DNA of 64,000 nt from an uncultured Aquimarina sp. (GTDB lineage: Bacteria > Bacteroidota > Bacteroidia > Flavobacteriales > Flavobacteriaceae), in assembly GCA_947493035.1 (NCBI GenBank), contig CANLOW010000010.1:1-64000 (forward strand). Direction: 5' to 3'. Made by a program: the position numbers and the translations under genes. Below, piece by piece: positions 52,200-59,767 of the stretch. How positions within the stretch are numbered: position 1 is the stretch's first letter; each line of letters opens with the position of its first letter. The notes below the pieces were generated by a model. The model was not told the origin of the DNA. It searched no databases and saw nothing but the letters and a program-made list of their open reading frames with translations.

Positions 52200-55100
52200 C
52201 TATTTCTTAATCATTCTTTTCGTGTCAATTAGTTTAGATCCTATATGTAAACTATAGAAGTAAACCCCAGAAGCTAGACTTTGTTTATTTACTTTAAATT
52301 CCTGTTCACCAGTTTCAGTAAGTCTTACCGTTTTGATAGTGTTTCCTGCTACCGTAGTAAATACAATTTTAGCATTGGTAGTCCCAATGGGTAAGAAATA
52401 CTTAATAAATGTTTCATTTAAGAACGGGTTAGGAGTATTTTGGTACAATATGGGTCCTTGTGACTTTTGTGAATTACTTAGACTAGTTGGAGCAAAACTT
52501 AATGTTCCACTGCCACAACCAGTACAGTCATCAAGATCATTTAATTTATTTAAAATCGTTGTCATTTGAGTTTCTAAAGTTGCTAGCCTACTTTCAGCAT
52601 TAGTCGCTCTAGATTCTAGATTAGATAAAATAGGGCTTAGATCGACAGAAATGCCCGATCCTCCTTCGATACCAATATCTAAAGTGCCATTAGTTAGTGT
52701 TGCTGAAGTTAAGTTTTGGTCATCAGAAATAGTAGTAACTAAACTTGAAAGATCAACACTATTTCCTGTTGAAATACTTAATTGGTTATTCGATGTATTA
52801 AAACTTAATGTTTGCTCGTCTGTATTGTCTTTATAAACGCTTAAATCGACAGTAGAAGTATTTCCTGTAATATTTAATACATCATTGGTAATAGATATTG
52901 CTTGCTCATCAGTATTTGCATAAGCTGAAAGATCTACCGTTGATGCGTTACCAGATATAGACAAAATATCATTGCTAAATGATAAAGCTTGTACATCTGT
53001 ATTATCTAGGAAAGGAGCTAAATCTACTGTATTTGTTCCTCCAGAGATACTTAATACGTTCGCTCCACTCAATGCTAATTCTTGTTCATCCGTATTGTCT
53101 AAATAAGTACTTAGATCTACTGTTGAAGCGTTACCTGAGATCGATAAAATATCATTGTTAAATGATAACGCTTGAGCGTCAGTATTGTCGAGATAATCCT
53201 CCAAGTTTACTTCGGTATTACTCCCTGATATCATTAATATATTGCTATCAATGGATATTACTTGTGTATCCGTATTATCTAAGAAAGGAGCAAGATTTAT
53301 AGTATTGTTTCCCCCAGAGATGCTTAATACATTTGCTCCACTTAATGTTAATTCTTGTTCATCTGTATTATCTAAATATGGCCCTAAAGCTACCGAAGAG
53401 TTACTTCCTGAAATGGTTAAGTTATTTGAGCCATCAATAGATAAAGTTTGCGAATCGGTATTCGTATAACCTGATAAATCGACCGTTGAAGCATTTCCTG
53501 AAATGGATAGCACATCATTACTAAATGAAATTGATTGTGTATCTGTATTGTCTAATAGGCCCGATAGATCAACATCTGATCCAGACGACCCTGTGATTGC
53601 AAGCATTTGATTAGTGTTGTCATATTCTAAAGCCTGTGCATCTGTGTTATCTAAATAAGGAGCTAAGTCAATAGTAGTAGTACTTCCTGTAATACCTAAA
53701 GTATTTGTAGTCAATGATAACTCTTGAGCATCCGTATTGTCCAAGAAAGGTGCTAGATCTATAGTTGTCACATTTCCAGAGATGCTCAATACGTTTGCAT
53801 CACTTAAAGCTAATTCCTGTGCATCCGTATTATCTAGGTATGGAGCTAAATCTACAGTAGTAGCATTTCCAGTGATCCCTAATATATTTGTAGTCAACGA
53901 TAGCTCCTGTGCATCTGTATTGTCAAGATAAGGTGATAAATCTACCGTTTTAGCATCTTCACCATCTCCAGAGATGGATAAATTCAAGGTGTTGCTCGTG
54001 ATTTCAAATTGATCTACCGTTTGATTATCGGTTTGGGTAGTCCAGCTTAATGCTCCCGAACCGTCAGTCACTAAAACTTGATTAGCCGTGCCATCTGTAG
54101 TAGGGAATTGGTAAGCACCTGCGATATTTAGGTATCCTGCTATTTGGAAATTTCCTTCGTTACTTAAAGCAGCTATCGGCGTAGAGCTAAAGGGACCCCA
54201 CACAAAACCTTCGTTATTTGCATTACCAGCGGAGAATTTAGTGCGGTTATTTCCAAATACAGGTCCATATACAAAACTGGAGGTTAGACCTGTATTTATT
54301 GATGTAATACTATTTGTTGAAGAGTTGCCATTAAAAGTGATGATACTTAAGTTAGATGTACCATAACTGATGGAAGAAACATTGTTAATTTTATTTCCAT
54401 CCAAATCTAAATCTTGTCTTGCTGTATGATTTCCTAAATTATCAAAAGCATTGGTAATGTCAGTCCAAGCTGCTCCAGTCCAGCAAAAAATAGCATTTAA
54501 GTCTGTATCGTAAACGGTCATACTTGCTTCCGAAGTTCCTAAGTTTCCACCTAATGTATTTCGTTGGCTTGTAGTCATTCTATTGAAAAGAATTCCTTTG
54601 TTGACGTCGGCTAATTCTAAAGAAGCATAGGCATTTGGAGTATTGGTGCCAATCCCTACGCTAACAGGGTTAGTTGCACCTCCTAATACCATAGTATTTG
54701 CGTTAGTAGCAGTCGCTGCATTACCAATAGCAATAGCATTGTTACCGCTAACCATAGCTTGATATCCAATAGCAATATTATTGGTCGCTTCAGTAGCAGT
54801 AGGTGTTGGCCCTGTTGGTGAACTATCTATAACATCATTTGATTGAGCTCCATATCCAATTGCGATAGCCCCACTATTCTGAATTACCGCATTTGCTCCG
54901 ATAGCAACAGCTTGATCTTTATCGATGTCTACAGAACGCCCAATACCTACAGCATTATCCTCATCTACATTCGCTTGATACCCTAAAAAGACCGAATAGT
55001 CAGCATTATTTGAGCCTTGTGCCTGATACCCCATGGCAATTGCACCTTCGGCATCTCTTAAATAGGATTCGTTCCCAATCATGACACCATAACGAGCATT

Positions 55101-56114
55101 GCTTTGTGCGAAATAACCCATAACAATAACATCGTTATTTTCAGCTTCCGCTTTTGACCCAATAAACGTAGTTCTATTTCTATTAGTATTTCCACTAAAA
55201 AAATGTCCAGTACCATCAGTACTCCATCCTGAAGGTCCATAACCAGCAAAGGCTCCAACCCCTACATTGTCTTGGCCATCACGGTTTACTGCTCCCGTCA
55301 TATGCCCTAAATAAGTATTTCTATTGGCATTGTTAGTCCTATTGGTACGATTGTTATCCCAACCTGCCATTGATCCAATAAAGGTATTGTAATCTGCATC
55401 CTCCGTAGCCACCCCAGCTGCTGCTCCTAGAAAAGTATTGTAAATCCCTTTTCCTACATCTATTCCTGTGGAGTCTCCCACAGCCGTATTATGGTGACCT
55501 TCGTCAACATCTTGTAAAGCGTCATTTCCTATACCTGTATTTCTATATCCTACATCAGCAAATAGTCCAGCTTCATTACCAATAAAAACTTGTCTATGTC
55601 CAGTGGTATTTTCAAATCCTGCGTCTTCTCCTATAAATACATTTTCATATCCTGTGGTATTCTTGGTTCCTGCTTCTTCTCCTATAAAAGTATTGTCATA
55701 TCCAGTGGTGTTTAATTCACCAGCTTCAGTTCCAATAAATGTATTGTCCGTTGCAGTATTAGATCTTCCTGCTTCAGCCCCAATAAAAGTATTGTCTGTA
55801 CCCGTAATATTGAAAAAACCAGCACTACGGCCAATAAAAGTGTTATCATATGCTGTGGTTTGTAATAAACCTGCAGAAGTCCCTAAAAAAGTATTATTGT
55901 GTCCAGTGGTTAGCCTTGCACCGGCTCCATCACCAATAAGAACATTGTAGTCTCCAAAGGTAATACTTTCTCCAGTGTTAAGGTTAGTTTCTTCAGGACC
56001 GATACCATTGTCAACTACTTCTCTTACTGTAGTTCCTAAAATTTCATTTGAGACTTGTGCTTTGATTAGCAAGTGTGAAAGTGTAAAAAAGATAAAAAGT
56101 ATATTTCTTTTCAT
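52200..56114 (-). CDS. Giant repetitive T9SS-secreted adhesin (YadA-like head and coiled coil)
   Basis: The protein has 1304 residues. Signal peptide 1-19 (LIKAQ) precedes a head of about eleven ~19-residue repeats (NTFIGxxAGxxNTTGYD, ~55-265) and YadA/Hep_Hag-like AxAIG loops (~300-490). A collar with YDTDLNAIFCWTGAAWTDI follows. About fourteen ~30-residue repeats (DNTDAQxLSLxxNxLxISGNxxTVDLxxYL, ~700-1150) come next, then a short heptad coiled coil (LESRATNAESRLATLETQM), then a type A T9SS domain (YQNTPNPFLNETFIKYFL). It is probably a trimeric surface fibre. Unlike many similar proteins it lacks a peptidase S74 chaperone end. It is an independent unit with a terminator. Confidence 0.85.
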   Translation of the reverse strand: MKRNILFIFFTLSHLLIKAQVSNEILGTTVREVVDNGIGPEETNLNTGESITFGDYNVLIGDGAGARLTTGHNNTFLGTSAGLLQTTAYDNTFIGRSAGFFNITGTDNTFIGAEAGRSNTATDNTFIGTEAGELNTTGYDNTFIGEEAGTKNTTGYENVFIGEDAGFENTTGHRQVFIGNEAGLFADVGYRNTGIGNDALQDVDEGHHNTAVGDSTGIDVGKGIYNTFLGAAAGVATEDADYNTFIGSMAGWDNNRTNRTNNANRNTYLGHMTGAVNRDGQDNVGVGAFAGYGPSGWSTDGTGHFFSGNTNRNRTTFIGSKAEAENNDVIVMGYFAQSNARYGVMIGNESYLRDAEGAIAMGYQAQGSNNADYSVFLGYQANVDEDNAVGIGRSVDIDKDQAVAIGANAVIQNSGAIAIGYGAQSNDVIDSSPTGPTPTATEATNNIAIGYQAMVSGNNAIAIGNAATATNANTMVLGGATNPVSVGIGTNTPNAYASLELADVNKGILFNRMTTSQRNTLGGNLGTSEASMTVYDTDLNAIFCWTGAAWTDITNAFDNLGNHTARQDLDLDGNKINNVSSISYGTSNLSIITFNGNSSTNSITSINTGLTSSFVYGPVFGNNRTKFSAGNANNEGFVWGPFSSTPIAALSNEGNFQIAGYLNIAGAYQFPTTDGTANQVLVTDGSGALSWTTQTDNQTVDQFEITSNTLNLSISGDGEDAKTVDLSPYLDNTDAQELSLTTNILGITGNATTVDLAPYLDNTDAQELALSDANVLSISGNVTTIDLAPFLDNTDAQELSLTTNTLGITGSTTTIDLAPYLDNTDAQALEYDNTNQMLAITGSSGSDVDLSGLLDNTDTQSISFSNDVLSISGNASTVDLSGYTNTDSQTLSIDGSNNLTISGSNSSVALGPYLDNTDEQELTLSGANVLSISGGNNTINLAPFLDNTDTQVISIDSNILMISGSNTEVNLEDYLDNTDAQALSFNNDILSISGNASTVDLSTYLDNTDEQELALSGANVLSISGGTNTVDLAPFLDNTDVQALSFSNDILSISGNASTVDLSAYANTDEQAISITNDVLNITGNTSTVDLSVYKDNTDEQTLSFNTSNNQLSISTGNSVDLSSLVTTISDDQNLTSATLTNGTLDIGIEGGSGISVDLSPILSNLESRATNAESRLATLETQMTTILNKLNDLDDCTGCGSGTLSFAPTSLSNSQKSQGPILYQNTPNPFLNETFIKYFLPIGTTNAKIVFTTVAGNTIKTVRLTETGEQEFKVNKQSLASGVYFYSLHIGSKLIDTKRMIKK
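52640..54000 (-). repeat. Coding repeats of the adhesin stalk
   Basis: About fourteen ~90-bp units encode DNTDxQ...ISGN...TVDL. They are degenerate at the DNA level but keep the residue pattern, with Asn/Asp in DNTD and Gly in SGN. Closely matching neighbours (for example those ending LAPFLDNTD and those starting ALSFxND) suggest recent internal duplications. Confidence 0.75.
55330..55950 (-). repeat. Coding repeats of the adhesin head
   Basis: About eleven ~57-bp units encode NTFIGxxAGxxNTTG. They are imperfect but show a clear periodicity of TFIG and AG. The antisense frames through this stretch are shadows of the repeat. Confidence 0.75.
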
Positions 56115-56296
56115 GGTTGGGAGGTTTTATTCAAAATTAAGTATTGAACTTTCGATAGGTTGTTAAAGAAGTGCTTTTCTAAGGTTTGGGAATAGTAGTG
56201 TTTACTAGGGTTTACAGCGTGTACCCGAATTTGTGCCCGTATTTCACACCATGTTTTAAGGAAAGCTTCTTCTGTTTTGAAACGGCACAGTATTTT

Positions 56297-56330
56297 TTTG
56301 TTAGTATAATTTTTAATCCAATTACATTTG
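56297..56330 (+). promoter_or_regulatory. Promoter of the LRR-kinase gene
   Basis: TTTG (56297-56300) and TACATTTG (56323-56330) are 22 nt apart, fitting the Bacteroidota promoter. The TTG at 56328 lies inside the -7 box, so it is not the start codon; the ATG at 56352 is. Confidence 0.55.
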
Positions 56331-56351
56331 CATATCACATTCACGTTTAAA

Positions 56352-57653
56352 ATGACACAAACTTTAGAGGAATTGAAATCAGGGAAATTAAAAGGGTTAA
56401 AGAAACTTAAACTTGCCTGTGGTTTAAGTGAGTTTCCAGAGGATATACTTGAACTATCGGAAACTTTAGAAGTGTTAGATTTATCAGACAATCAGTTGAC
56501 AGATTTACCTGAAAGTATATCTCAACTAAAGCATTTGCGTATCCTTTTTTTTGCTAGAAATAAATTCACTGAATTTCCTTCGGTATTATCAAAATGTCCA
56601 GCTTTGAGTATGATTGGTTTTAAATCCAATCAAATTCAAAAAGTGCCTGAAAATGCATTTCCTCCATTATTAAGGTGGTTGATTTTAACTGATAATAAGA
56701 TAGAAAAGCTACCAAAAAGTATAGGTAATGTTCACTTACTTCAGAAATGTGCTTTAGCAGGAAATTTAATAGAAGAGTTACCTAGTGAAATGGCAGGCTG
56801 TGTGAATTTAGAATTGCTAAGAGTTTCAGCTAATAGACTTAAATCCATACCTCAATGGTTATTCGAGTTGCCTAAATTATCTTGGGTAGCTTTTGGAGGT
56901 AATCCAGCGATAGGGGAGATTCAATCCAGTAATGATTTAGAGGCATTTGAGTGGAATGATTTCACTATTGAGGAACAATTAGGGGAAGGTGCATCTGGAG
57001 TGATTTCAAAAGCCAATTGGAATTCCAGAAATGAAGATGTTGCAATTAAAGTTTTTAAAGGGGAGGTAACTAGTGATGGTTTACCAGAAGATGAGATGCA
57101 AATATGTATTTCAGCAGGAACTCATGATCATCTAATTCCTATTTTAGGAAAAATTAAATCGCATCCCAATGGCAGAAATGGTTTAATAATGAAGCTAATC
57201 TCTTCTAACCATGCGAATTTAGGAAATCCGCCAAGTTTGGAAACCTGTACTAGAGATACATTTGATACAGATGCTATCTTTAGTATTGAAGATCTATTGA
57301 AGATCGCTAAAAGTATAGCTTCAGTATGTGCTCAGTTGCATGGTAAAGGAATCAATCATGGAGATCTTTATGCGCATAATATTTTGATAAATGAAAAGGC
57401 CGATTGCCTGTTGGGTGATTTTGGAGCAGCTTCTTTCTATGATATTAATTCAGATTTTGCTTCTATTATTGAGAGAGTAGAAGTTAGGGCATTTGGGTGC
57501 ATGATAGAAGATGTTTTAAATCTTATTAAAGAAAAAGAAATTAATAATAACCTTCATAACAAATGGCTGAAATTAATCTCAGACTGTACACATAATGAGG
57601 TGAAACAGCGACTTTCTTTTTGGGATATCTTAACCCGTTTAGATACGTTTTAA
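56352..57653 (+). CDS. Leucine-rich repeat protein kinase
   Basis: The protein has 433 residues from ATG 56352. The N-terminal half (~1-195) has about eight LRRs of ~23 residues (LEVLDLSDNQLTDLPESISQ, MIGFKSNQIQKVPENA, LILTDNKIEKLPKSIGN, LRVSANRLKSIPQWLF). The C-terminal half (~205-433) is a protein kinase with glycine loop LGEGASGVISKA, lysine in DVAIKVF, catalytic loop HGDLYAHNIL (HRD replaced by HGD, Asp and Asn kept) and DFG at 356-358. It has no signal or membrane helix and is cytoplasmic. The kinase is probably active; the pseudokinase alternative is less likely. Confidence 0.85.
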   Translation: MTQTLEELKSGKLKGLKKLKLACGLSEFPEDILELSETLEVLDLSDNQLTDLPESISQLKHLRILFFARNKFTEFPSVLSKCPALSMIGFKSNQIQKVPENAFPPLLRWLILTDNKIEKLPKSIGNVHLLQKCALAGNLIEELPSEMAGCVNLELLRVSANRLKSIPQWLFELPKLSWVAFGGNPAIGEIQSSNDLEAFEWNDFTIEEQLGEGASGVISKANWNSRNEDVAIKVFKGEVTSDGLPEDEMQICISAGTHDHLIPILGKIKSHPNGRNGLIMKLISSNHANLGNPPSLETCTRDTFDTDAIFSIEDLLKIAKSIASVCAQLHGKGINHGDLYAHNILINEKADCLLGDFGAASFYDINSDFASIIERVEVRAFGCMIEDVLNLIKEKEINNNLHNKWLKLISDCTHNEVKQRLSFWDILTRLDTF

Positions 57654-57691
57654 CGTTTATTTTTTCAAAAGCTTCATTTGTTAGAATAAGG

Positions 57692-57728
57692 TCAAAAAAA
57701 ATCCCTTGAGGTTTTATATCAAGGGATT
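57692..57728 (-). terminator. Terminator after the lipoprotein gene
   Basis: AATCCCTTG (57700-57708) pairs with CAAGGGATT (57720-57728), with a T-run on the minus strand (A-run at 57694-57701). It serves the minus-strand lipoprotein gene, and perhaps the convergent kinase gene. Confidence 0.75.
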
Positions 57729-57752
57729 AGTACATTCACGGGTGCTTCTATA

Positions 57753-58292
57753 TTACCAAAATTGAACACCAATTTCGTTAGAAGTACCAGTAAAAGTATA
57801 TGAAGTTGCTAAAGGGACGAAATTATCGACAGCATCCCAGCGACCAGCAGTAACAGCTTGATCTACGCGAGCTTGATTTCCAGATCCCCATTGTACATAA
57901 TCAATTAAAACTTCAGGTTCCGAAGAGCTAAAGGCGTTTGAAGAGAAAATACTTAATCCATCGGTATCAGGATTTACGTCATAAGATAAGCTAATCGTTG
58001 CTGTATTAGTAAGAGTAGTATTTTCTGTAGTGATATCAGAAATTTGCTTGTAAGTTCCAGGGCCCAAACATAAGAAGTAACTTCCAATGTCTATAGAAGT
58101 ATTCCCTAGGTTAGTAAGTGTTACCGTATCCGTATCAGTATTTACAGAAGCAATTCTTATGATTGCTGATTGAGGTACATCAGTTTCAGGTTCTTCTGGG
58201 TTATTATTATCTGTATTAGTATCGTTGTTGTCATCCGAACCACAGCTAAGGATCAGTAGTGATACAAATAAAATGCTGATTAATTTTTTCAT
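57753..58292 (-). CDS. Lipoprotein with a lamin-tail-like beta domain
   Basis: The protein has 179 residues. The lipobox LILSC (Cys17) directs lipidation, and the following Gly/Ser/Asp-rich stretch (GSDDNNDTNTDNNN) fits a surface-export signal of Bacteroidota lipoproteins. The domain (~42-179) shows LTD-like strands: IRIASVNTDTDTVTLTNLGNTSIDIGSYFL, VLIDYVQWGSG, RWDAVDNFVPL. The function is unknown. A palindromic site lies just upstream (58300-58337). Confidence 0.75.
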   Translation of the reverse strand: MKKLISILFVSLLILSCGSDDNNDTNTDNNNPEEPETDVPQSAIIRIASVNTDTDTVTLTNLGNTSIDIGSYFLCLGPGTYKQISDITTENTTLTNTATISLSYDVNPDTDGLSIFSSNAFSSSEPEVLIDYVQWGSGNQARVDQAVTAGRWDAVDNFVPLATSYTFTGTSNEIGVQFW

Positions 58293-58299
58293 TATTGAG

Positions 58300-58337
58300 T
58301 TTGTTACGATTAAATATATATAATTTGACGTAACAAA
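58300..58337. promoter_or_regulatory. Inverted repeat upstream of the lipoprotein gene
   Basis: TTTGTTACG (58300-58308) and CGTAACAAA (58329-58337) are perfect 9-bp inverted arms around a 20-bp AT spacer, 8 bp before the lipoprotein start codon. It could be an operator, or a hairpin in the leader. Confidence 0.45.
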
Positions 58338-58480
58338 TACATTTACTTTACAGTAGCAGTTTTTGTTATAACCTAAAAAGTTTTGATTAGATCTATTTTA
58401 TGAATTATGTTGTTTGTATATAATTACTCAGAAAACAGGTATGTCATTTTAATTATGAGTATTCTTCTCACTTGAAGTTG

Positions 58481-58521
58481 AGGGAAAAAAGAACCCCTTG
58501 AAACTTCAAGTTTCAAGGGGT
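58481..58521 (-). terminator. Terminator of the sdh operon
   Basis: ACCCCTTGAAACTT (58493-58506) and AAGTTTCAAGGGGT (58508-58521) are a perfect 14-bp stem. The minus-strand tail TTCTTTTTT corresponds to 58485-58493. It ends the sdhCAB transcript. Confidence 0.88.
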
Positions 58522-58558
58522 GTTATATCATTTTTGTCGGATACTCAATAAAGAGGAA

Positions 58559-59305
58559 TTATCCTTTCAAAGAAGCAGATAAATATTCGCGATTCATACG
58601 AGCGATATTCTCTAAAGAAATTCCTTTAGGACACTCGATCTCACAAGCACCAGTATTTGTACAGTTACCAAAACCTTCAGCATCCATTTGTGCAACCATC
58701 GCTTGTACACGATCAGTAGCTTCTACTTGTCCTTGAGGTAATAATGCATACTGAGAAACCTTAGCAGAAGTAAATAACATTGCCGAAGCATTCTTACAAG
58801 CGGCTACACAAGCACCACAACCAATACAAGTTGCTGCATTAAAGGCATCATCTGCATTTTGCTTGTTTACAGGAATCGCATTTGCATCAATAGTATTACC
58901 AGAAGTGTTTACTGAGATGTATCCGCCAGCATGTTGTATACGATCGAAAGCACTACGATCTACCATTAAATCTTTCACTACAGGGAAAGCTGCAGCACGG
59001 AAAGGTTCAATCGTAATAGTATCCCCGTCATTAAACATACGCATGTGTAATTGACAAGTCGTTACTTTACGGTCAGGCCCATGAGGTTCTCCGTTAATCT
59101 GTAAAGAACACATACCACAGATTCCTTCACGACAATCGTGATCAAAAACTACAGGCTCTTCACCCTTATTAATTAATTGTTCGTTAAGAACATCTAGCAT
59201 TTCTAGGAAGGACATATCTTCTTCGATTCCATCAATTGGGTAATCGATCATTTGTCCCTTATCGTTAGCGTTTTTTTGACGCCATATTTTTAATAATAAT
59301 TTCAT
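58559..59305 (-). CDS. sdhB: Succinate dehydrogenase/fumarate reductase iron-sulfur subunit
   Basis: The protein has 248 residues. The 2Fe-2S ligands are C58, C63, C66 and C84 ([18 protein letters not shown]). The 4Fe-4S and 3Fe-4S ligands are C160, C163, C166, C170 and C215, C221, C225 ([26 protein letters not shown]). It passes electrons from the SdhA flavin to the quinone site of SdhC. It is the last gene of the operon and is separated from sdhA by the inserted unit. Confidence 0.95.
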   Translation of the reverse strand: MKLLLKIWRQKNANDKGQMIDYPIDGIEEDMSFLEMLDVLNEQLINKGEEPVVFDHDCREGICGMCSLQINGEPHGPDRKVTTCQLHMRMFNDGDTITIEPFRAAAFPVVKDLMVDRSAFDRIQHAGGYISVNTSGNTIDANAIPVNKQNADDAFNAATCIGCGACVAACKNASAMLFTSAKVSQYALLPQGQVEATDRVQAMVAQMDAEGFGNCTNTGACEIECPKGISLENIARMNREYLSASLKG

Positions 59306-59312
59306 AACTGTT

Positions 59313-59764
59313 GTAGTTATTAGGTTATTAGGTTACTGAGTTATTTAGTCTCAGTAGATTTTCTTTGTTGTAAATATTTAATATATCCATTCAGAATTTT
59401 CAGAGTTTTGTTATGAATGTTACGATAATTGCTAACCACTTCTTCGGTTATGTAATCCTCTTCTAAGGCTACAAAGCAATGATCTAAAGTTTCAAATAAC
59501 GAACCTCTTGCAATTCTACAAAACTGAATGTTTTCTTGGTAGTTAAACCTTCCAAATCCTTCAGCTATGTTATTCCCAACAGATCTTGACGAACGTTTGA
59601 TTTGTGAAATAAGATCAAACTTTTCAATCTGAGGAATGTTCTTTACTACTGAGTCTTTAACGAAAATTCTAAGCTCACGAGCTGCCTGCCAGCATTGTAA
59701 TTCTTCAAAAGAATTTAAACTCATAATAACCTAATAACATATAACGTAATAACTCAATAACTAC
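59313..59764 (-). mobile_element. 452-bp unit with 9-bp TIRs carrying a four-helix-bundle gene, between sdhA and sdhB
   Basis: GTAGTTATT (59313-59321) and AATAACTAC (59756-59764) are perfect inverted ends. Each end is built of TTATTAGGTTA/GAGTTATT words pointing towards the single gene inside. The outer ends lie 3 nt after the sdhA stop and 7 nt before the sdhB ATG, so without the unit the two sdh genes would be ~10 nt apart, a normal operon spacing. No transposase and no clear target duplication are visible. Confidence 0.6.
59341..59724 (-). CDS. Four-helix-bundle protein (23S rRNA IVP / Avd-like)
   Basis: The protein has 127 residues of the four helix bundle family (TIGR02436-type): FEELQCWQAARELRIFVKDSV, EKFDLISQIKRSSRSVGNNIAEGFGR, NIQFCRIARGSLFETLDHCFVAL and a basic tail. 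The family includes proteins encoded in 23S rRNA intervening sequences and the Avd accessory protein of diversity-generating retroelements. Members bind nucleic acid, and some genes stand alone in Bacteroidota. This one is enclosed between inverted word arrays inside the sdh operon. No RT, TR/VR repeat or IVS is near. Confidence 0.85.
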   Translation of the reverse strand: MSLNSFEELQCWQAARELRIFVKDSVVKNIPQIEKFDLISQIKRSSRSVGNNIAEGFGRFNYQENIQFCRIARGSLFETLDHCFVALEEDYITEEVVSNYRNIHNKTLKILNGYIKYLQQRKSTETK

Positions 59765-59767
59765 GAT

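Noticed and set aside
52979..53931. Several 60-75-residue frames antisense to the adhesin stalk
   Set aside because: They all reflect the repeated codons of the stalk in another frame.
52640..54000. Regular ~90-bp repetition suggestive of a CRISPR array
   Set aside because: The units are degenerate at the DNA level, are in frame and encode a continuous protein; no spacers or cas genes are present.
55603..55950. 115-residue frame antisense to the adhesin head
   Set aside because: It is a shadow of the coding repeats on the other strand; its own repeats mirror the NTFIG units and it has no start context or motif.
56111..56491. 126-residue minus-strand frame overlapping the LRR-kinase 5' end
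   Set aside because: It covers the kinase promoter and LRR coding sequence and has low-complexity Ser/Asn composition without a motif.
59313..59764. Diversity-generating retroelement, suggested by the Avd-like gene
   Set aside because: No reverse transcriptase and no template/variable repeat pair is present near it.
59313..59764. 23S rRNA intervening sequence
   Set aside because: The gene is in the sdh operon, not in rRNA; the only rRNA in the window is the 5S tail at the left edge.
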